DNA of 64,000 nt from contig JAPFBL010000035.1 in NCBI GenBank assembly GCA_026182355.1, positions 992,001-1,056,000 of the forward strand, in the 5' to 3' direction. The position numbers and the translations under genes are program-made. Within the stretch, counting starts at the first letter, position 1. Each line of letters opens with the position of its first letter. The stretch is from Hermatobates lingyangjiaoensis. Lineage: Eukaryota > Arthropoda > Insecta > Hemiptera > Hermatobatidae. Below the pieces are notes generated by a model. That model ran no database searches. It was not told the origin of the DNA and saw only the letters and a program-made list of their open reading frames with translations. Positions 23,970 through 36,381 of this stretch are shown here, one piece after another.

Positions 23970-26130
23970 GATATTTTTTTGAGCTCACTTGACTACAGTA
24001 ATAATATTACGTGTTCGATGCTCGAAAGACTTTGAACTCGAACAAATCCGAGTTTGAACAGAGATCGAGAAAATTATGCCCCCAGAATTTGAACATAATT
24101 TTAGAACTCGAACTATAGTCCAAACTCTTAGTAGTTAATAAACACATTTATATATAGAGAAACCTACAATATTTTAAAAAAAAAAGTAAAACTTGTATAT
24201 TATCTGACCGGATGGGGGACTATCTTCTCATTTAGTTTATTTAGCAACCGACCAAATGAGTTGCTGCCCAAAATTCTGTAACGAATTAATGTCAAAAACC
24301 AAGATACCACTGTACAGAAAATGCCTCTTAACAAGTTTAGAAAATGCCTCGGAGTGAGAAAAATTTTTTTAGCAATTTAATGGAACAAATTTAATACAAA
24401 AATTACTAATTTAACAAATTGTTCCTAGATACAATCATTCTCATGGAGTATTTTACAGAGGGCGAAGAAAGTGATCAGAAATAAACTCTAGTATTACAAG
24501 CTTTGTGATATTTAGGAAGAGACTTTTCTTTGACGAACTGAAATGCTCCTGAAAATTATTTAACTCACATGTGGGTACTAGGAGACAGGGGAATTGAGGA
24601 AGGATAAAGCCACAACATGAATGAAATTATTGAATTGATGATTTATGTGTTTGATTACAGTTAACAGAGAATTTGATATTGTGTCTACACGATAATCATA
24701 TTAAAATAAAACCAAAACTAAAATGATTTTAATATTATGTTTACATATATTAATGTTAAGTGTAGGTCGCTCCATATTTTCCATTTTACTTACATGATTT
24801 ATATCACTTTACCCTCGAATGGAATATAAATTGATTTTTCTCTTGAAGTTTACTTTTTTTCTTTATACGCCACTTGATTGATGATAGAAGGTTGATAAGA
24901 GTTGTCTCACAAGTATGGACTTGTTAGGTACTTCTGTCAATCCCACTTCTCTTCATCCTAATCTCCTTCTAAGCCTTAGCTAATTGCCTGTCTCTCTGAA
25001 TACAGTCTTGTTGAGACTTCCTGATGCTTATTCTTTTGTTTGTTTGTGACCCTGACCTAAGCTCCAGTTATGAATTTCTTACTATCGCTTATACGTTTAT
25101 AGTGATAGTGCATTTGTATACGATATTCTTTTATTATTACAGACCTCAAGTAGGATGTAATGCCGTCATCCCCAAGATATTACAATGTTCAGCAATCGTT
25201 AAAGGATCATGCTGCAAATATAACGACTTGCCTTAATAAAATCAAGGATCCCTGAATGTTTTTTATACTTACCCCATTATCGCTGTTAAAGGCTATAGGT
25301 TTCATCTAAATGATTAACAATTGGACCACATTTCAAGGGCTCAAGCAGAATGTGTTCAGAGCATTTAAGACTAATGGTGCCCTGTCTTGCATAGCCTGTC
25401 ATCTCTTGGAAACTATTGTATTCAAGATTGGCTTCTAAACTGGTAGTACAGAGATGTAATATCCTTTAGTTCGAATTACGTCTGAAATTTGAAAAAGAGA
25501 TAAAGAAAACACCTGTCGATTCCCAATTGGAATTTCTTAATTGACTCCAGAATGTGATTATTAGCGCAGAGTAGATACACAAAGCATTTCCCTTTAAGAA
25601 ATACATGCAATAAGAATTATTTTTCCGCTTAGATGGAAGTGTTATTATGCAATACAAACTGAAATATTTAAATGTGTGTGAGTTTTTTTTTAAATTTATT
25701 ATCAATAACAAAAAAAAAAAAAAAAAGAAAGAAAGGTTGAAGATGAGAAGTGATGATTTTGTAGCTTGTGAAACACATTGTTAGAGAAACTGCAAATTTT
25801 GAAATTTAAATTGAAAAAGGAAAAGTTTGGCCAGTGGAAGTGACAGTTAATTAAGGCACGGCGACGATAAGAGCGCTGGTGTCGTTTGAACTGACCACCA
25901 CACTATCTGTAACCTATTAAACTTGCACCAATTATATGACACTCCCTCGGCGTTATTACTCGTTCTGTTCTCTCTAGAGGCAATCTCTTAACGAGCTAGT
26001 GCTGTAGGGATGATTGTCGGTCGATTTATTTTCATAAATTTATTTATAATGCTTTCTCTTTTGTTTATATTCGAATAGAAAGCTTATTATATTTTCACTT
26101 TCAAATTAAATAGGTTTTGATTAAGCTTAA
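23970..26130 (+). other. intron sequence, nothing recognised
   Basis: AT-rich DNA. It includes a run of 17 A at 25710-25726. Confidence 0.35.
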
Positions 26131-26136
26131 TGCTAC

Positions 26137-26420
26137 TAGTAATGAAGGTTCCGAGCCGTAACTAGCCTGGGTTCACATAGAAGAAAAAATCTTGTACAAA
26201 CCCGGAGAGGGCGTAAAGTCATCGGGACCGTGCCTTTGCAGTGTCAACCTGAGAGTAGATTCCTATTCCATATAACTTACTAAGATAAATTTTAGGATGC
26301 CAGATGCAGAGCCAACCAGGAGAAATGGCTGGCATATATATAAAAGAGGCGCATGGTAACAGATGAGCAGTACTGTGCTCTAACAGAACACCGAAGATGA
26401 GAACCCAAAAGTGGAATTGT
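26137..26420 (+). promoter_or_regulatory. GC-richer block with a TATA-like box, possibly promoter or LTR-like
   Basis: A block of higher GC content contains TATATATAAAAG at 26335-26346. Downstream, at a distance that would suit a transcription start, comes GATGAGCAGTACTGTGCTC. The arrangement resembles a core promoter, for example in a solo LTR. No partner LTR, coding region or target duplication was found, so this is speculative. Confidence 0.2.
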
Positions 26421-26439
26421 TAGGGACAGTGCTTTTTCA

Positions 26440-29370
26440 CACTCTTCAAATATCTTTAAACAGGTTTAAAAGACTGAATTTTTTTTACAGTATTCCAAGA
26501 TACGTTTAAAATTGGATCTGGGCAAAAACCTCACTTTTACCAGAAGAAACTACTTCAAGCGCTTATTTGATATGTGTAGTCGAATGTAGTGAAAGCCATC
26601 TGGAGCGGATAGCAGTGCTTAAAATTTAGTTAAGAAACAAAAATATGAGCAAAATTTACAGTTACCGTCTCTAATTTACAGTGTCTATTCTGTTCAAGAA
26701 AAAAAGGAAATGAAGGAATCAAAATGTGCGATGCAGCAAAAGTTGGAAAGCAACTGTGTAGACACGCACGCGCTGAGCTGAAACTGAGAAGCGGAGGTAA
26801 AAACAAGAGGACAAAAGTTCAAGAGTCTGAGAATTAAGAGAAGGAATAAAAAGAACTTTAAGGAAATACAGTAAGTTAGCGGAGATAATAAATTAGAAGA
26901 TAACTAAGGAAAAAAAGGACATTATAAGCCATAGTGTGCAAAAAAATATATGTATTTTTAATATTCTACTTCTTGAACCCACAATTTACGTGCTTATATC
27001 TCAAAAATTAAAATATATCTATTTAGATACATGTTTCTGAGGGTTTTAACGGTTGTGCTTCCCTCAATTTCCTTAAGCATGACATTTTGCAACATTATTT
27101 CTATTGTTTACTCATTGAATTTAGTCCACTCGATATATTAACAAACCTTTAAAGGGGGCAAAAAAGTTCTCTAATGCAATAGCAGAAACCCGTTTAATAT
27201 TAAATGTCATATTTTTACCATATGATTAATCATTGGAACCATTCCTGGTCTTGCTAAACTCCGTAGTACTGACCTTATCATACTTTTTCGAATCGCAATA
27301 ATGTAATTTCTTAATTAAAAACTCATCTAGATAAACAAAGTATAGTAATTTTTTAAAAAAATTACTAGCAGTGTAATAAAATATGAATAAATCAAACTAA
27401 TAAACATAAAACAATCAAACAACATTAACCTCCGTAATTAGAGTTATTAAGAAGTATTATCGAGTTTTCATTAATTAAATTTAACAGGTCAAATTCTATG
27501 AACATTACAGATAGTTAATTCGAATTAGACCTGATATTACGGTAATAATAGCCTTGTCTGAAATTAACAGATAATGTTTTCTTATTTCTTCCTGAACCCT
27601 ACACTAACCCTGTATTACCCAGCCCGCCCTTCATTTCCTTCCATAGCACTTCAAGCTCTGTAAAATACCTCTCGTACCTCTTTCCACTTCAATTCCACCG
27701 CAGATTCATCTTCACTTGCTCAAGTACAAGTGTGTCTCTTATGAGTATCAGTCATTTAGATCGGTAGTTCTTGATTTTTTCTAAGTTTTTTACTGGTTAT
27801 GTCTTGGTTTTCATGTTGATACCATTTTGTATTTTTTATGCCTATTAAAAATAGAGAGATTTGATTGAGAGTCATTAAAAGAAAATCAGGACTGTTTACC
27901 TCCTTTTTATCTGTCTCCTTTTGAAAGATCTACTCGTAACACTAACCAACTAACTAACTATCTCCTAACCGTTTGGAAAAATAAAACACATACACATCAA
28001 GACAAAGATATGAAAAATTACCCCAGTATTAAAATTAGTGTCTTCGGAAGTAAAAACATTCAAAGTTATTAATAATTTAATATCAGTAGTTCTATAACTT
28101 TTTATTCATGATATATATTTATGATTTACAATTAGTAAAGTAAAAAGGTTATAAAATTGATATGCAACTAACTGGTTTTGCAGTGTTGGAATCGCAAGTT
28201 CATTTTTGACTTGGTTTGTTATAAATAGTTAAGCGAATATTTGGTTTAAGCATCAATTAAGAAAAAAAAAGTATTTTGTAATTAGTTATAATGAGGTGAT
28301 TATAAAATAAAACCTACCTATGTGTAAATCTTAACATTTAAAAATAAGGTTACACTCAAAATACTGCTAAACAATTATTTGTTTAGTTTTACGAAATACT
28401 GAAACAAAAGTTGGCAATGTTGCTGGCTGACTTGAAGCAGGGTTTTCCTTAGGTCTAAAAACATATCTGCTTCTCGCCTTAACACAATGTGAAAAGAATT
28501 CTTCTATTTCTGACATTTTGATTCTCTCCACATAAGTTAGTTCGCAAGGTGCAAACTTCTTAATCCTCTTAACTTATAAGTCCGCTCAAGACGAGACAGG
28601 TAACTTACCATCCTTTCAAATAATATTAAATCTATTTCTCTTGTCTTTAATCTAGGTTTAGTTCATAAATATATAGTTACTCCCTTTTCATAACGATATC
28701 AAAGGAGGCCTTTTATAGATCGAAATCCGAGCAGTAATGGATAATTAGTGAATAAAATATGGGAATTCACTTTGAATTCAGTGAAAGATTACTGAAACCA
28801 TATCGTAAGTATATATACCGGCACACTACATATGGGAACTTGAACTATCACTGCTTCAGTAGATTTATGTGAAATACACTCAATGCAGCCAACAAGTTAT
28901 GGTTCATAAATTAATGTGTATACTAGAATTTTCTGCTACAGGTTGGAAACAAGTAATTATTCCTTACTTTTGCAAGTACCTATCTGAAGGCAGTTATTCT
29001 TGAGTAACTCCAAATGTAGTCCTCTATAATTTCATTTATAGGATCAGGTATAGTGTAACAGGTGTTGTGATTGCCTTTATGTATTACTGAATATTGCAGG
29101 TTTAAATCTTTGCCATGTTTTTATGATTTTCATATGGGAGATTGAACATTTTGTCCACGCCATTTATAGGAGAGGATGTAAAACTGTCGGTACTGAGGAT
29201 GCATGATACCAGGTAAAGGTAAAGGTCGTAAAGAGCCCCTTGTGTAATAAATTAAGGTAAGATACAATTTAAGACTGCCTATTCAATGAACCCAATAATG
29301 TGGCACGCCCATAACTAACATTTGTGCCAAGTAAAAAATTAAGTACACATTTGAAAACTTATAAGTGTAA
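26440..29370 (+). other. intron sequence, nothing recognised
   Basis: AT-rich DNA without recognised elements. Confidence 0.35.
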
Positions 29371-29382
29371 GTATTTATTTTA

Positions 29383-29512
29383 AAAAGACTAAGATCTTTC
29401 AACCATAACAAGCGGTCTTTGTCAGAGTCAAATCCCAACTGACTCTGCTGGGATTTGACTCTGACAAAGACCGATTGTTTCGGAAGAAAGATCTTAGTCA
29501 TTTTTTATTGTG
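29383..29512. repeat. about 130-bp palindrome with hammerhead-like arms
   Basis: The arms AAAGACTAAGATCTTT...and inverse meet near 29443. Each arm carries the family GACT-CTGACAA-A-hairpin-GAAAGATCTT-AGTC (29387-29429 on -, 29457-29499 on +). In these copies the first core box is CTGACAA instead of CTGACGA, and the right-arm helix II is further decayed. Similar units lie at 41811-41852, 49165-49207 and about 51108-51150. Confidence 0.75.
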
Positions 29513-29813
29513 GTTTGGACGCTGATTGTTGTCACACGTGTTTATTATGAAATATTTTTGTATATATATATAGTCATCCTGATAACATATCAAATTATCG
29601 AAAAAAAACGTAATAACGAAAATGGATTCCAAATGAAAGCTGCACGGTGAAAGTTGGAAACAATCATAATTTGGTTTCATAAATAATCAAATCAGTATCA
29701 TGACCCTTATGACTTAGATATTGACGGTAATTATGACTCACTCCGTGCCTGAATAGATATAGGAAAGGGAAAACTGTGTATATTACACCGACGTATCCTA
29801 TTGTTTGTTGCAG

Positions 29814-29982
29814 ACTACTGGAGGCAGTGAAGTTTAAGTGTGGTGACAAAGCCAAGACCTGGTACCCGTACATCATACAAGAAGTTAGACCAACCCTGGA
29901 GGAGCTCGGCATTGACACTCCGGAAAAGTTGGGCTATGACGTTCCTGAGCTCTGGAAGGAAAATGTGTACGAAATTCATTGA
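29814..29982 (+). CDS. COX5A: cytochrome c oxidase subunit 5A, last coding exon
   Basis: The exon starts after GTTGCAG (29807-29813) in phase 2. It encodes the end of COX5[45 protein letters not shown] and a VYEIH C-terminus, then TGA at 29980-29982. The 'YPYI(I/V)QE(V/L)RPTL.ELGI.TPE.LG' core is the strongest family signature. Joined to the first exon, the CDS is 447 bp including the stop (148 residues). The reading frame continues upstream of the acceptor without similarity, consistent with intron sequence. The [12 protein letters not shown] ending resembles arthropod COX5A tails more than vertebrate ones, a weak hint to the organism. Confidence 0.95.
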
Positions 29983-30015
29983 CTTCCCTTTTTTTTTGTT
30001 TAAAACGTTATGTTA

Positions 30016-30021
30016 AATAAA
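30016..30021 (+). terminator. COX5A: COX5A polyadenylation signal AATAAA
   Basis: A canonical AATAAA lies 34 nt after the stop codon and is followed by a T-rich stretch. The 3' UTR would be very short. Confidence 0.7.
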
Positions 30022-30049
30022 AGTTCTTTTCCAAAAGGAGTTTCTCTGA

Positions 30050-33000
30050 ATATTCTGTTCATATATTGAATTGGATATAGTGGAGCAACTCCCTTTTTTG
30101 TCTCACTTGAACACACGTGCTCGAAATATAGTAACGTGCGAATCTTGTTTATGTGCGTTCTTTTTGTAAATCTACTTTATTTGGTTCGTGGAATTGTTCC
30201 ATTTAATTGGTAGGATTGGATATAATTACATACCAATGATATTAGCTGTAATAGTTTTTAACGTTTGCTTTCCTGACACAATTGTCTATTAGACAGCAAT
30301 TGACTTAATACCATCCTATATGCCATTAGAAATTAGCAGTTTGATTTCATCTCTAGATGCTGATTGCTTCCAAACAAAATTGGAGTAAGAGTCAAATTTT
30401 ATACAACTTTCTTAGGAATGTAAAAAAAAATGTAAACTCTTTACAAAGAAATAATTCAAATATTTTAGTTGATGAATTCCTATGAAATACAGCAGTTTGA
30501 AACTGATACTAATGGATTTAGTATTTGTGGTAGGATAATGTTTGTCAATGTCCTAAATGAAAGTGGAAGGATAACTTAACATGAAGGTCTTCGAAATGAC
30601 GAAGGGCTGGAGGTTATGAATATTGAATTAAAAAGGGTCTCCTCTTGAAAGTAGATCGCTCATATGGTACATGAATATTCAGCGTAATCAAGGGACTTGA
30701 AAAACAAAATCCTCTTGTAAATAGATAGGACGAGAGATTACTTGTTCACTTTCCTACATTGGGTAATATTGGATATGAATCGATGGCAGCTGTAATGTCA
30801 AGATAGACAGATTGGACATCCAGTTCAGAGTGGCGCCAGTCAAATAAAAACTTTTTTTATACAACTTGTGAAATGACTTCATTAAAAACAAACTACAATT
30901 GACTTTGAAAAATACATGCATTTTTTTTTAAATTGAAAATTATCTAAATCATAAAGTAAATCATACAAAATATTTTAATACAATAATTTTATAAACCTGT
31001 TTGATTAATTATAATTGTTTAATGGAAAATTACTTTCTAGCCTGTTAATATTTCGGATTTAATGTTCATTACCTCAGGGAGAAAAGAAATGAAATATTTC
31101 CACGCAGTATTCTGTTTAGTACTGAAAAATTATGTATCCTTCTAATGGACATATTTGATAGTATTTTAAACACCAAATACCATCAAATTATTTACCACTA
31201 ATTTGGTAATAATTAGATATTGATTTATTATTTAAATATCAAACTAGTTACTACTGCAGTAGTTCTTTTGGCCGCCAGGGGTCGTATTACTTGCTATTAT
31301 CCTCTACCCATCGACTGTCAGTTAATAAATTTCAATATTTAAATCTGCCCAGCATATAGTTTTCGCAGCTATGCATATTAAATCAGTTCAATAAAAATTC
31401 CTTACGAGTACAAATATTTTTTTTCGTTTGTAGTAAAGTAGTAGTAGGACTAAAAAAAATTCTTATGTAGTACAAGCAAGATTGGCATTTTTCAAATTTT
31501 CCCATATCATAATGACATACCATTGAAATGAACTAAAAAATTATTTATTTTCGGTAAATATATTGAAAATTTGAAATAGAGTATATGAAAAAGTGAAGTT
31601 GTCTACTACATTACTGATGTTTTCCATTTGAATGCTGATCAATTGCAATGGCTGAAAGCATATACGACCAATGTAAGCATCACATAACTAAGGTAACTCC
31701 AAAAGCAGACCCCTTGCATCTGAAATTAAAGAGTATCGTCGTAACTTAATGCCCACGGCAATGATAAATATACAATTCCATTGTTTCATTATTTTCTGTT
31801 TCCTTTGTTTTAACCACTTAGAAATGTCGCCTTCAGGCATGTACCACCTTGGGTGGTTCACCCCTACCCCCTCGCCTCACTGATATGCATTAGTTGTAAA
31901 GTATTTGACAGTATGAAAACAACGAAATCACTGGAATAGAGTATATTACTCCTGAATCTATTACCATATAGCATTAACATTTCAAACTACTTTTTCGTTG
32001 TATACAAATAGCTCTTTCTTAAAGATATAAAGTCCTTGAAGGAAGTAATATAATTGTACTAAATAGGGTACAATACAATTGCAGGTATATAATAAAAATG
32101 TATAGTGTACAAGCATTAATATCATAATACAAGTCAAACAAAAGACGATGGAAAGGCAAAGAAAGGAAACTATTAGATTACTGAAGTGCTCCCAGTGTAA
32201 CTGCATGTGTTAAAATTTAACAAGTTTAACTAAAATTAGAACCTGGTACAAGTATAGAAATACTTAAATGTTTATTGTGCTGAATATGATGTGAGTCAGT
32301 ATCTAGGGAAATATCAGTATCAGGGAATATCATGTGTAACATTTATCATTAGAATTTGGTATATTATTTTAAATTTAATAGATCACGTGTTATATAATAC
32401 AGTCACTCGATATTTCCATTAGAGAAGAAAATATTAATTAACATATTAGTATTATCTAGCTTCCAATCAATAACAGATAAATTAAAATCTCCTGCAGTGG
32501 ATTTGAAATGTTAATAGAGTGGACATCTATAAGTACAAGCAGAGTTCATTAAACTAACTTGTTAACCATTTCTGATGGATACCACAACACCTGAGTCTCT
32601 TGATTTCTCGCACTCTTACACTCATGTTTGAATGAAAACCAGTAATAGAAACAAATAAATAAAACATGTAGAATAAGAACTAGAAATGCAAATTAATATA
32701 ATAGAAAGTACTGTGATGGTTACTAGTGTGAAATAATGGAAACCAGTGTAATGTTGTGGAAACAAGTGATCACTCAGAAGCAATTCGCTGTTACTTGGGT
32801 TTAGGTTGAACCATAATAATATGAGAATTCAAAGATGACATCTTTATGCGAAATGTACTAACACTTCCTCACATTCAGATAAAAGCAGTAAAAGTAAATG
32901 CTTGTTAACTTTTATTAAATTCTTCATTTATAATCCAAGTTTGACACTTGAAGTATTAAATTATTAGATTTTGTGCATCAAAGGTTAATTCTTAGTTGTA

Positions 33001-33400
33001 GCTTTTAATCAGTTGCTTTATGTTCTCTAATATTCAGTCTTATCAGGTGGATTATTAATACATATTACTTTCCGAAAAAGGGTGGAATTTAAAAAAACAT
33101 ATAACTTTCTGAACAGAAACTCAGGTAATCTTCAACGTCGTGGTTTATCTTCTGTACACACTTCAGCTAACATGACAACCATTTTGGTTAATCAGAATCT
33201 ACGCTTTTAAATCTTGAATTCGAGTTTGATATGAAGGTTTTTACAAATTTGTTATCAGCTGTAGTTTTTACCTTTGTGATAGTAAACATGTTTATATTTA
33301 AAACATGATTGTATTAGCAGTAACAATATTATTTTGTTGCTATGATTAATTTCAAATTCAATATATTCAAAATTAAACTTCTTTTTAACATGAAGTTGAA
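30050..33400. other. intergenic DNA downstream of COX5A, nothing recognised
   Basis: AT-rich DNA. No coding region is supported on either strand. Confidence 0.4.
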
Positions 33401-33411
33401 CTACCGTCAGT

Positions 33412-33496
33412 GGGGAAGAGATAGGTTTACCAAGCGCACTTGTGAAGCGATGGTTAGAGACCAACAGTGTTGTTACTCGAGAGCCTGGTTCAACAG
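33412..33496 (+). other. small GC-richer open island, possible exon or transposon fragment
   Basis: After a CGTCAG (AG at 33410-33411) one frame reads EEIGLPSALVKRWLETNSV and is followed by GAA|GTAAGC, a possible donor. The KRWLETNSV phrase faintly recalls helix-turn-helix segments of transposases or paired domains. Another frame and the opposite strand are also open. The codon content is richer in GC than the flanks. Weak evidence; unidentified. Confidence 0.2.
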
Positions 33497-33539
33497 AAGT
33501 AAGCCAAATGAACTAAAAAAATGAAGAATAAAATAATTA

Positions 33540-35290
33540 ATGTGATGTAATCTTTGGCAAGATCGTAAACCAAGATAATATTTGAGGTACGATACTTGCA
33601 GTCATAGTTTTTGAAGATCGAGTGACCCCAAACTCGTCAAATTCAATTTTTTCAATATATATATTCATTGATAAGCTTAATGAATGCAATGAATTGTTTG
33701 ACATGAGATTGAGTTCTAAATTAGAGTTAAACGATAATTGAATCCAGAAAGGGTTTTCTACGGAGTTTCAATTTTTGGGTCCATAGTCCTCGATAGATTA
33801 GGTTTCAGTAAATACACTTGAGAATTTCAATATGGGCAATATAGAAGTAAGAAAGCAAATGTAATAGAGGCCAAGTATTTCTTGAAAGATTTGTTGGGCA
33901 GATGGTGTTTAAGAAGATAATACGAACAGAATGACGGCAGAAAATAGCCTATAACCTGTGAGCCTTCGGATCTCTATTTATTTTCCATTTCCACCTGATC
34001 CTGTACAATCCAGTTTAACCTCCCCCCCCTCTCACACCAAAGTGTGGTTAGAAAAGCCAATCCACTCGCATTCTCCAGACCAAACTTCCTAACTTCTCAT
34101 TTTCCCTTGATAAATAATACTCTTCTCACCTTCAGCCTATGTCGAGAAGAGCCGAAGTCATTACCACCTCATCGCATCGAGTATATCAACAACGGAACTT
34201 AATTAGTAATTCTATACAACTAGGAATTAAAAAAAAACCATTTACATATGGTGATTATATTTTTAATTAGTCCCACCTGTTATTTTTCAATTCCAATAGA
34301 ATACGAAATAGATGTTTTGAGATCCACTGAATCCAACAAAATAGTTTCGGCAAATTGGTTTGAGTGGCGTTTGTGTATATGTTTACCTGTATGTGTGTCC
34401 GTGTCTTTAATTGTTTTCATCCGTACGTGTGTATTTTTGTGTGCCCGTTACTGTTTGTGTGAGAGAAAAATATGAGTGAGTAAACAAGAAATTTCATTAT
34501 AATATACTGTAATCTTTTTCGAAATGTTAAATGCCAATATTTGGAGTGAGAGGGTTTTGCTCCATAATCAAGATTTACACATAACTAAATATCCGCCATC
34601 AATATTAGTGGAATTTTACTTATTAAAGTTTTCAATGCTTATACTCGTACATAAGACCAGGAGGTCTTACTCTTTGCTTACTCTTTATTACCCTAGTTTT
34701 TACTTATATTTATTCTCGTTACAAAATATGTTTAGAGAAATGAAAGTAGTCTATTTGGATCAAAATTTTGAAATAGATAGTTCAAGGGAACAGGTTCCCT
34801 TGAAATAGATAGTTCAAGGGAACAGGTTCCCTGAGAGTAATAAAAAAGTCTTTGTAAATTGGTCCTTTTTTTGTGTGAGTAGAATATCTCAAAAACGAGA
34901 TGAGCTATAGTCAACAAATTGCACATTTAGGTTCCTGCTAACCCTCAGACAGAACATGGTATATTCAGGAGTAATTTATGTGAAAGTGGTTGGCTTTTTT
35001 CTTTTTCTTATATATTTGTCCACACTATTTTCATTGTGATTGTGTTTTTTTAGTTGAAATTTAATGTATATAACATGAAATACACCCAGAAATTCTCCTT
35101 CAGTGTCAAAAAAAAAACTATTCTCTAATGGTTATAGGCGAGTTTTTAAAGTTTGTTTGTTTGTATTGATGCGGTTAATAAGCCCCAAAAATACAGTCAA
35201 ATATATATGTATTAATATTAAATTAGATCCAAACTGATTAAACTAAAAGAGAGAGTAATAAGGGAAAGGATATTTGTTTGAAAACCAATA
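33540..35290. other. intergenic DNA, nothing recognised apart from a short tandem repeat
   Basis: AT-rich DNA. The only clear structure is the 32-bp duplication at 34769-34832. Confidence 0.35.
34769..34832 (+). repeat. perfect 32-bp tandem duplication with a palindromic core
   Basis: Two identical 32-bp units (34769-34800, 34801-34832). Each holds AGGGAAC-AG-GTTCCCT. At the junction the inverted repeat extends to 10-bp arms (TCAAGGGAAC / GTTCCCTTGA). Perfect identity implies a recent duplication. Confidence 0.9.
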
Positions 35291-35297
35291 AGTACTA

Positions 35298-35696
35298 ATT
35301 GTAGAGTAAAAAACTAATGAAATGGTCTCCACATATAACAATTTATTGGTATAAACAACGCGTTTCGACCACGTAGTGTTCTTCCTCAGGCATTAACTAA
35401 ATATACAATGACACCAGAGAGTTATCTATAATACAAAGTAAATATAGTACAGAATAAAAATAAAATAAGGAAGAGAGTACGAACCTAAGGGTGAGTGTCT
35501 GTTGTACAACTGACTGGGAATAGGATGGACGTGGGTAAGGGTATGGGGTACATATGTTTCATGTTAGAAGGCAGATACATTTCATTGTTATTTTTTTTTT
35601 CCCTAAAGGTTTCGACACTACGTGTTCGAAACGCGTTGTTTATACCATTAAATTTTTATATGTGGAGACTATTTCATTAGATTTTTACCCTACAAT
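35298..35696. repeat. 399-bp foldback element with about 75-bp inverted arms
   Basis: The outer ends ATTGTAG...CTACAAT, then ACTAATGAAAT...ATTTCATTAG, then ACAACGCGTTTCGA and its inverse, form long imperfect inverted repeats around a unique middle. The left arm holds a hammerhead-like motif on the - strand. No reading frame of note. Confidence 0.75.
35353..35394 (-). ncRNA. hammerhead-like motif in the foldback arm
   Basis: CTGAGGA, one base (A), helix GAACAC-tac-GTGGTC with one mismatch, GAAA, then the self-complementary ACGCGT closure and a T. Helix I is weak (about 2 pairs). Confidence 0.4.
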
Positions 35697-36213
35697 GAGT
35701 AAATGCCACATAATAACTGATTGTACTACGTGAGAATTAATAAGTGCTAAACTCATCTACAGCTCCAGTGGTGATACAACTAACTCAGCCCAACAAATGC
35801 TCTGAAGTTTATACTTAGGTAAATGAAAGTTCGAGTGACGCCTCACAAAAGGTTTTTCATTCGGTATATGGTATATCATAAATATATCTTGTTTGATTAA
35901 AATGATTACATTTAGACCTAGTACCACACCACAACACTTAGCACATGAATTTTCTTTCCCTCTCGACCGCTTTCAGACCATCTTATCCAGTTTCCTGAGT
36001 GACACAGGTTTTAAAAGAATTATTGTATATTTATATATTTTATCTATCCTTCCTATTCGATTACCTATTCAATTAACTACGACATGAAAAATTCAATTTG
36101 GTTTCCTAATTTGCATAAAATATATTTCAGTAATTAAATGCAACTGTCTGGCAGACTTATAAATAAAAACCATTTAAAAAGAAGGGGGCACACAGATAGA
36201 CAAAGGAATAAGT

Positions 36214-36251
36214 CACTTCTATATTTCAACCATCGTTGTCATCAGGAGGTG
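36214..36251 (-). ncRNA. hammerhead-like motif with intact core boxes
   Basis: CACCTC, CTGATGA, one base (C), helix AAC-gatg-GTT, GAAA, TATA, GAAGTG. CACCTC pairs with GAAGTG at five of six positions, and both conserved boxes match the hammerhead consensus. It lies about 130 bp left of the second mariner and is not part of it. Confidence 0.45.
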
Positions 36252-36381
36252 AAGAGTCCCACAGGAAGGTAGAGGGGTGACCCTCTATGAAATATATTTC
36301 ATTCATTTTTAATTTATTTAATGTCATCTTCTTCTACCTCGTGTTCGTCCCTTCATTTTTTCCCCCAATATCTGCATAGTA

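Larger units (their letters stand above)
7482..29813 (+). other. COX5A: COX5A intron, about 22.3 kb
   Basis: The intron runs from GTATTT at 7482 to a pyrimidine-rich acceptor ending in GTTGCAG at 29813. It is phase 2, splitting an Arg codon (AG|A). The flanking protein pieces join in frame ([17 protein letters not shown]) and match the family across the junction. It is 22,332 bp long and hosts several mobile elements, the mariner in sense orientation and the Penelope-like remnant in antisense. No other COX5A coding exon is needed, because the two exons give a full-length protein. Confidence 0.9.
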
